Position numbers and translations under genes: made by a program. This document shows positions 57,569 through 64,000 of a DNA stretch of 64,000 bases, in pieces. The DNA is taken from contig CM041465.1 of the NCBI GenBank assembly GCA_023213395.1, forward strand, positions 184,953,741 through 185,017,740, written 5' to 3'. The stretch's first letter is position 1; the number at the start of each line of letters is the position of its first letter. Below the pieces are notes generated by a model that was not told where the DNA came from, did no database searches, and was given only the letters and a program-made list of their open reading frames with translations. The stretch is from Cycas panzhihuaensis. Its lineage: Eukaryota; Cycadophyta.

Positions 57569-60107
57569 TGAAACGCTCTCTGCGGGGCGGTGATTCTATG
57601 CCTAGCAAAGGGGGATAAAAGACACTACGCTAACTAGGCTAGATAGCGAGGACCTCACCGCAGACGCTTGCGCCACGGAGCGGGTTCGAATCGCAAGGTG
57701 TCCGTTGCTTCTGTGTAGCCGTAAAGCGAGGCCTTCCTACCCTCCTGATGGCCGGAAGGAGAGGAGGCGCTTGCAGCGCGCTTCTCAAGGCAATGAGAAG
57801 GCAACAAAGGCAAGGGGGAACAACTGACCCAATACACAAGCAAACGGCAAAAGGGATAGCTCGGGTTTGACACAAAAAAGGGGGGTGTCTACACTATGCT
57901 ACGTAAAACAAGAAACTAGTGCAGAAAAGTAAATGCAAAGGAACGACTATTCTTTCTTTTTCCTTTATGTTTTTTATCCTTTCTTATCTATCAGGCAGAT
58001 GCAAAAGACAAGACTAATATAAGGGGAAACACAAAGGAAACAAGAGGAAAACCTGGATCCGGCGTTTGAGGTAGAAGCACGTTTGATCTCGCGAAGCTCC
58101 GCTCCCTCTTTCTCCTTTCTCCACGCACGCGACGCCGGTTGACGGCGGTAAGGGGGTTCACTTACCTCCCCATGAGCATGCGAAACCAAATGAAATGAAA
58201 GGACAAAAATGAACCTCAAAACTAAGGGAGAGAAAATACCGTATGAGAGCTAACCGGCAATGGGTTCGCTCCACACACCACCTCCACCAACGTGATCCTG
58301 CGAGAAAATACGAAAAGCACCTTCCTCTCGGGAGAGAGGCTACAAAATATACAAGGAGATATATGTATATGTATTGCAAACTGAAATCAACTCAACTAAA
58401 TGAACTAAGCTATGTGTTAGAATGTAGCAAAACGAAATAAGAGCGCACGGATACTCCTACACTACCAACTACACACACACACACAAAGCGGAATCGAGTA
58501 TAGCATCGGATGGCTAACTCACCCACGGGAGGTCTCAAAAGGGCTCGGGAGAGAAACACCGGGTGGTAACAAGGTGGATGCAAATTATCTCGAACCGGCC
58601 TAGATACCCTGACACAATCCCCTAAACTCCTTCGACCTGTTCCTTGAGACAGCGTGTATGGTAAGGGGAAGAGGATAAGGGACGAAACCCTTAGGGAGAA
58701 GGACGGCAATGGGGGACAGAACCCCGCCTACCTCCCTCAAATCCTCGTGTATACTCCCTTACTCTAGCTGACTGAGGAAGGAGTAAAAGAAGGCTTGGAG
58801 AAAATGAGGGACTCCAAAGAAAACACCGGGAAAGGTGGATTTGGGTCAAGATAGCACTACGGGCGCCTATGGCCAATGATAGTCACTGTTATAGGGTAAA
58901 AGAGGTAATACAGGGAGAAAGAAGAGGTGGAATGCTTGCTAATAAAAATGGAAAAAAGATTACAAGTATGCCCAAAGGTTTGCAAGTAAAAAAAAAGAAG
59001 GAAGTACCCGGTGAAAAGAAGGAAAAACAAGTAAAATACGTAAATTGCAAGCAAAACTAAGGGGTAACTTGTGTAGAGAGGTCAAGCATGCCTCCCGCCA
59101 CTAGGGACAAGAAGAATGGAGGCCAAATAGAGGCCGATTATGAGTATGTCCTCAAGTGTAGATGGAAGGGCTCCTTGTGAAGTTGGAGCCGTGGAGTAAG
59201 TCTTTGGGGTAGCTTTTTGGTTGAAGAAGTCCCTTGAATCTCGAAAGCACGCAAGGGAATAAAGTCGGTTGTGGAGAGTAGTAAGGCAAAGAATAGCCCT
59301 ACAAAATCCACCGGTGGCACTGGTTCACCCTTCTCGATTCTTTGTGCATGAACTTTTGTGTTTTCTCAGTATGTTTTCCGTATGCGCTCTTGAAAATCCT
59401 CTTGAATGTTTGGAAAATGGGCAAAAGTCCCGAAATGGGAGGAAAATTCCTTTATCCCTGCTCACGCAGGTGAACGTTGGGGATGTTAGGGCACCTCCAA
59501 TCGAACGGCCACGTGGCGCTGCGAAAAAGTGGAAATCGTCGCGTGGTTCTCTTTTAAATTTCAAGCGATGCATCATGCAAATTCTGGTACCATTGCAAAC
59601 TCACGGATCGCTTAGTTTACCAAGCAGACGAAACTAAAAAAGAGAAAACAAAAAAGAAAATCAAGTTTTGAAGCAAAACCAGGGGCTAAACATGAATTAA
59701 ATTAGCTGGGAGAATGCCCAGGCAGTGGGCAAGTACCCAAAACAACCAAAAAAGTCCTAACTAAGGATCGAGTTAGACTTAGAAAGGATGGCAGCGCAAA
59801 CGACATGTCGCAGCATGAGCAAGTAAACCGCGTATAATCCCGGAAACTTTGGAGACATCATGGGTGGTCAGGCGCCATACACGGGTGTAACATTCATGAA
59901 GAATGCCCCTGTGAGTCGCCATAGGTCAAGGCGCTTGGTTAGGCACATGCATTATGAGCAAGCAGACAAGCAATGCGTGCAGGCAGGCATATGTCAAACA
60001 AACTATTCTAAATAACCTTAATTAAACCAAGGCAAGAAAAGTAAGAGAATATACTTGAACAAACTCGCCGACGATCGTCTCGAGTCCATTCCCGTGAGTG
60101 GGAAACA
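57569..60107 (-). repeat. E2 3' LTR
   Basis: 2539 bases, plus strand TGAAACGC...GGGAAACA, with both edges supported by comparison with E1 (12587-15096) and by the break in E3 at the left edge. In element sense TGTTTCCC...GCGTTTCA, with the canonical TG and CA ends intact. A TATA-like ATATATGTATATG lies near 58360. Confidence 0.88.
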
Positions 60108-60497
60108 TCGCCTTGGCAGCAGAGCCTCACTGCTCGGAAACGTAATGTGATGGCGAATGCTGACAATCAAAAGTATGAGTAGCATATGCGTATATGTATA
60201 AAAGCAATAAAGAGCAGCACGTGGACCAAGGGCGTAGGCGAGTGTCGTGGTGGAACGCGTGGACAAGGGAGACAGAGATGAGGACAACGTAAGGGCTGCT
60301 TACGTGTCGTCTAAACATCGACCGGAAACCGAAAGAAGCAAGAAGAAAGGGGATGCTCCCCGTTGCTGAAGCGCAACGCGAAGTAGGAAGGCATCCAGTA
60401 AACAGAGCAAGTAATCTAACCAAAAGCAACTAGAGACTTGGGCACGGGCTGGCCATGCAAGCCTCAGGGGCGGTCATCAAGACGAGGGAGGCAACAC

Positions 60498-60878
60498 TCA
60501 AGGATGAGGCAGACGAGGCCACGCCTCGGCTGAGGTGCCTCGAGATATCTTTGAATATCCACCAACGAGAAGCAAGCTGGAAGAGACCAAGGCAGACGCG
60601 AGGGTTCTCAGGTGAGGGCATCGCACCTGGTAAACCTGGGTGAGATGGGACACCACGACCTGAGAATCGCAAAACAACACAATGGAACCGCGATGGAAGT
60701 GAGAGCGTCGAAGGGCTTCAATAACGGCCGTGTACTCAGCTTCGTTATTGGTAGCCTCGGGAAGAAAGACCCCGGAACGCAAGTAATCGTGCCCAGAGGG
60801 ACTGCGAAGAATCCACGCAGCGGCGGAAGGTCCGGGGTTGCCGCGACTTCCACCATCGGTAAAAACGAGGAGAGACAT
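60498..60878 (-). pseudogene. E2 second RNase H (aRNH)
   Basis: The best aRNH in the window. MSLLVFTDGGSRGNPGPSA (first Asp near residue 8), EATNNEAEYTAVIEAL (Glu near 48), VLFCDSQVVVSHLTQVYQV (Asp near 70). This is the archaeal/bacterial-type RNase HI pattern of Tat elements. After about residue 105 the frame shifts, and the C-terminal His/Asp segment appears only as decayed DIQRYL. It digests RNA in RNA-DNA hybrids during cDNA synthesis. No pol RNase H remains in the visible part of E2. Confidence 0.85.
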
Positions 60879-61780
60879 AACTGAATACTAAGCTCTGGTG
60901 GTAAGCAAACAAATATCAAGGAAACCAAAACAAAGACTCGAATGGTAAGCGCGAAGGGGCCGAGAAGGGTAGGAGGACCTAGCAATGAGGTTACTCAAGA
61001 ATGAAAGCAGGCAATCTGGCCACTGGCTGAGAGTGGGCGGAGAAAAGATGCCCTAGAGTGCCAAAGGTTGCTTTGGGAAGCAAAACATACCCCTGCATCG
61101 GGAGCATTTCCTTTGGGGACCCCAGGAGCGAGAAAGGGCTGCAAAAACGAGTCCAGGGCAACGAAACAAGCCAAACGAGTATAAACTCGGGCATGCACGG
61201 GAGCAGCGCGCAAAACGGTGCCGAAGGGGCCCTGCCAAAAGTGCAGAAATGAGGCGCCATAAATGCCCCCACAAGGAGAGGCAGAGAGGGCGTCCATGAA
61301 GCATAATGGACGATAGGGCCAGAAGGCAAAGGCTATCAGGGGAATGGTGCGTATCATGTATGATAGAGATAGCATGTATGGTTTACTTTTGTAGATGAAT
61401 ATTTTGTATGTTGTAAATGTTGTAAATATGTTGTAAATGTTGTATGTAAATATGCAAGTATATAAATATGTGAATATGTAGATTTTGTAAATATACACAT
61501 GCACGTGTTTCCTTCCATGAATGGCCATATGTCTAACAGGAGCACACATATCCACCGTGAGCAGAGGTGATCGAGAGGTGTGAGGTTAGAAAATAGGGCG
61601 ACATGCACGTCCACAGGGGAACATAGCGGAATATGCGAAGGAAACAACAAGCACGAGAGGGGAGTAACGATACTCCACAACGTCGTCCTAGTTTGGGGGA
61701 TGCCCAAAATAGGAGGACAAAGGTTCCCAAGAGCACACGGGAACGCGGGTTCCACGGGAGGAACCGGAAGAAGAAACGAA

Positions 61781-62035
61781 AATCCACCTTAAATCGCCAT
61801 TCCACCCATGGTTGGGAAGAATGGAAACAATTTAAAATGGCAGTTTAGGCTCATTTCGGAGCATGAATCCATCTTAAATTGCCATTCAACCCGTGGTTGG
61901 GAGGAATGGGAACAATTTAAAATGGTAGTTTAGGCTCGTTTCAGAGCAAGAATCCATCTTAAATTGCCATTCAACCCGTGGTTGGGAGGAATGGGAACAA
62001 TTTAAAATGGTAGTTTAGGCCTGCTTTGAGCATAA
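61781..62035. repeat. Three tandem copies of an 85-base unit in E2
   Basis: Copies at 61781-61865, 61866-61950 and 61951-62035, each opening AATCCA and containing TGGTTGGGA and AATTTAAAATGG. The last two are nearly identical. E1 has one copy near 5829-5913, at the end of integrase. Expansion thus occurred at the border of the RT-integrase deletion. Confidence 0.85.
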
Positions 62036-62440
62036 AGAGAGCAAGAGGTGTGGCTAGACCTCATAGGGATAGGGGTAGTCACACGTAGGGTAGGAGATAG
62101 GTGACGAAGAGTAGGTCTAGTTTGGCTAGGCCTACCAGTGAACTTGCTATGGTTGGAACCATATGAGTGCAACGGACCTAGCACACGACGGATCACGTGG
62201 CCAGGTTGCATCCGAGTAAGAGTGGCTCTAGTCTGAGGTAAGGATCTAGAGCGCGAAGAAGAAGTGCCTCTACGAGTGGCTCGTCGACGTGGACGCCTAC
62301 GTGAAACCGCTCAGGGAGGCCAAGAAGGTAAAATAAATGGCTGGTTTAAGACCAGTGGCTCAGGAGCCAATGTAGAATGAGGAAGAGCGGGAATATCCGA
62401 TCGAGATATTCCCCTAAGTGCTCGTGAAACCAGGGTGACA
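62036..62440 (-). other. E2 segment at the pol deletion
   Basis: GC-rich, no RT or integrase motif in any frame I read. It may be remaining protease-RT linker or replacement sequence. It contains TGACACGTC and GATCGAGATATTCC-type patches of no known meaning. Confidence 0.4.
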
Positions 62441-62442
62441 CG

Positions 62443-63066
62443 TCAAGAAGAGGGCCCATAACCCTCACTATCCGAATCAAAATCACCCGCGGCGGCTAAG
62501 CAACCGTAACCACCTACGCCAATAGGGGCAAACCTAACTAGGTTTGGCTCATGACATGGAATAGAGTTCAACTGATAAGGGTCGGTCTCCTGAAACAAAG
62601 GTCCCATGGAAGGGGTAACCTCGTCAGGATCACTATTTTCATCATCGAAAACAGCCTGGCAGGCTGGATGAGAGGTGTGAGACGGTATAGGCTCACGTGT
62701 GACAACTTTAACTTGTCCTTCATGGACAAATTTAAGTTGCCCCCATTGCGTGGAGTAGATTGCTCCCATTTGGTCGAGCCATGGTCGGCCCAACAAGAGG
62801 TTGTAATCTACATCAACATCGAGCACAGCAACTTCGACAGAAACAACTTTCCCTCTTAAGGTGAGGGAAAGGGAGATTGTCCCTAAAGGGGACTTCTCGG
62901 TCCCATCATACCCTTGGCATTTCCAAGGGACAGACTCAAGAGCTACTATGCCTAGCTCCTTGAGCATACGCGCAGGCATAGCGTTAACCGAGGAGTCATT
63001 ATCCACAATTGTCCTCTTTATGATACAGTCAGGAGTGTCAATGGTAATGATGAACGAGTAATGCAA
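62443..63066 (-). CDS. E2 protease with linker
   Basis: A 207-codon open frame. IITIDTPDCIIKRTIVDNDSSVNAMP carries the active-site Asp in a DNDSS context (E1 has DNGSS). Next come ISLSLTLRGKVVSVEVAVLDVDVDYNLLLGRPWLDQMGA, the retropepsin core with hydrophobic strands and the GRPWL end, then an acidic linker with FAPIGVGGYG. Upstream, gag is in another frame, so the start Met at 63066 is probably internal to a former Gag-Pro fusion. It is uninterrupted, but the second active-site Gly is replaced by Asp, so activity is doubtful. Confidence 0.75.
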   Translation of the reverse strand: MHYSFIITIDTPDCIIKRTIVDNDSSVNAMPARMLKELGIVALESVPWKCQGYDGTEKSPLGTISLSLTLRGKVVSVEVAVLDVDVDYNLLLGRPWLDQMGAIYSTQWGQLKFVHEGQVKVVTREPIPSHTSHPACQAVFDDENSDPDEVTPSMGPLFQETDPYQLNSIPCHEPNLVRFAPIGVGGYGCLAAAGDFDSDSEGYGPSS

Positions 63067-63142
63067 AGCTTCTCCCGCTTGCTGGGAGATGGGAGATCTA
63101 TGGGATCAAATGAGATGACAGGTGGCCCATGAGAGGTAGCAC

Positions 63143-63882
63143 CTATCGCATGGATGGAAGCATCTTATTGGCCAAGAGCTTCAAGAAGGAGAGCACGTTG
63201 CTTAGGCTTCTCAAGACGCCCACCAAGGACATTCCCCGCAGCTGACGGCGGTGGAGCTCATCAACGATAGAAAAGGGCTTACCCTTCCCTGTGGGTTGGG
63301 TAAGCGCCCTTCGAAAATCGTAACAGCCAGGGCGCACAGGAATAGTCTTGGGAAGCGCAGGAATCTCCGGAGGGACGGCTTCCGGAGGGGGATCAAGGTG
63401 AGATGTGGATGAAGAGGCACCGACTGCCTCTTTAGCAGCTTGGGACCGGGTTAAGGCATATAACGGAGTGGTCTCAAGCAATTGAACGACCTTCTTTCCC
63501 TTGTTACGGGACTGCGAAGGTGAAGGAGCACGGCGGTCAGGGGAGCGCGAAGGGGAAGGTGACCTTCGCACACCCTTCCCTCTACCATGCGAAGGGCGAG
63601 AACCAGGAGACCTATCCCGATTCCAATTGTTCCTTTGCTGAACAACGCGACCACGTTCCACATGCTTGGGGAACAGGTCTCTATGAACAACAGTCGATCG
63701 AGGTTAGGCATCGATGCTCGCTTAGGGACGAGCCGCTCGGGCGGGCGCCGCGGGTGCCGTGGCCCGCAACGCCGCATCGTTATGGAAACACTCCCCGTGG
63801 ATGGAACACCACCTCTTCTCAAGGGGAGGATCGATCCTCCTTGCTTGAGAAGGTTGGGTGTTGCCCCTTTAGGGGGCATCAC
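63143..63882 (-). pseudogene. E2 gag C-terminal part
   Basis: Two overlapping frames, 63451-63882 and 63143-63661, show one frameshift. The knuckle reads WCSIHGECFHND with the last Cys lost. It is followed by RDRSPGSRPSHGRGKGVRRS and the SR-like SPSPSRSPDRRAPSPSQSR block, then KTIPVRPGCYDFRRALTQPTGKGKPFSIV as in E1. The N-terminal capsid part lies beyond 63.9 kb. Confidence 0.8.
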
Positions 63883-64000
63883 ACGAGAAGCTTCCGCCGG
63901 ATGTGTTTATGAGAGGTCGGCGAAGGAGGTCGGAGTTTTAACTCCTTCGCCGTTCGCTCGAACGAGCGAATAGTGGAAGTAAGGGAGTCCAGGGTCCTCT

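Larger units (their letters stand above)
57569..64000 (-). mobile_element. E2: Tat-type element lacking RT and integrase
   Basis: 3' LTR, aRNH, spacer, 85-base tandem repeats, protease and gag C-terminus, continuing past the window end. It is collinear with E1 except for two large absences. E1 2.59-5.41 kb (the antisense gene) is missing at about 61340. E1 5.9-8.7 kb (integrase, RNase H, RT) is missing near 62036-62440. It keeps gag-protease and aRNH, so it looks like a non-autonomous partner or deletion derivative. Confidence 0.82.

Noticed and set aside
57680-57700. GGTTCGAATC, a tRNA B-box-like motif in the E2 LTR
   Set aside because: No matching A box, no cloverleaf, and the same LTR position in E1 reads AGTTCGGGAC; coincidence.
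1-64000. CRISPR arrays, bacterial operons, organelle DNA insertions, endogenous pararetrovirus
   Set aside because: No spaced identical repeats of array type, no bacterial gene order and no organelle genes recognised. All reverse-transcriptase genes seen belong to gypsy or copia elements with LTRs.

Overview
This window reads as plant nuclear DNA that is almost entirely LTR retrotransposons, with one small ordinary gene. The evidence is a two-exon LEA_3-type gene with a GT-AG intron, Ty1/copia elements with primer sites complementary to the initiator tRNA-Met 3' end, and Ty3/gypsy elements of the Tat/Ogre type carrying a second RNase H. The deeply nested, heavily decayed, AT-rich copia layers suggest a large, slowly purged genome. 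A gymnosperm is possible, but that is inference. I saw no rRNA, tRNA or CRISPR.

Layout. (1) 1-15096, minus strand, GC-rich: Tat-type element E1. In its own sense it runs 5' LTR (12587-15096), PBS, gag, protease, RT/RNase H, integrase, then a 2.6 kb gene in the opposite direction (plus strand, own TATA box), then a second RNase H (aRNH), then the 3' LTR (1-1404, cut by the window). (2) 15097-15690: part of a dispersed repeat 'R' into which E1 inserted; a second copy lies near 52.0-52.8 kb. (3) 17514-38215, plus strand: an old copia element, CopB, split by three younger copia elements. CopA (18495-20797) sits in its gag; CopC (22468-29660) and CopD (29670-37363) both sit in its integrase core, a few bases apart. 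Target-site duplications support the nesting. (4) 38.2-42.5 kb: decayed gypsy pieces in the order pol, LTR-like start, gag-protease. (5) 42.5-50.6 kb: AT-rich DNA with no recognisable gene and one LTR-like patch. (6) 50947-51489: an apparently intact LEA_3 gene with stress-type promoter motifs. (7) 51.9-52.8 kb: repeat R. (8) 53.1-54.1 kb, minus: copia RT/RNase H (CopE), cut at 54110/54111 by a Tat LTR of element E3. E3 (54111-57568) is cut in turn at 57568/57569 by the LTR of E2 (57569 to window end). E2 keeps gag, protease and aRNH, but lacks RT, integrase and the antisense gene.

The main novelty candidate is the antisense, intron-containing accessory gene of E1 (about 2662-5235). It has plant-mobile-domain-like segments, an acidic stretch and a C-terminal coiled coil, and it is absent as a unit from the related E2. 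Nearly all retrotransposon genes here are pseudogenes. The LEA gene is the only convincing functional host gene.
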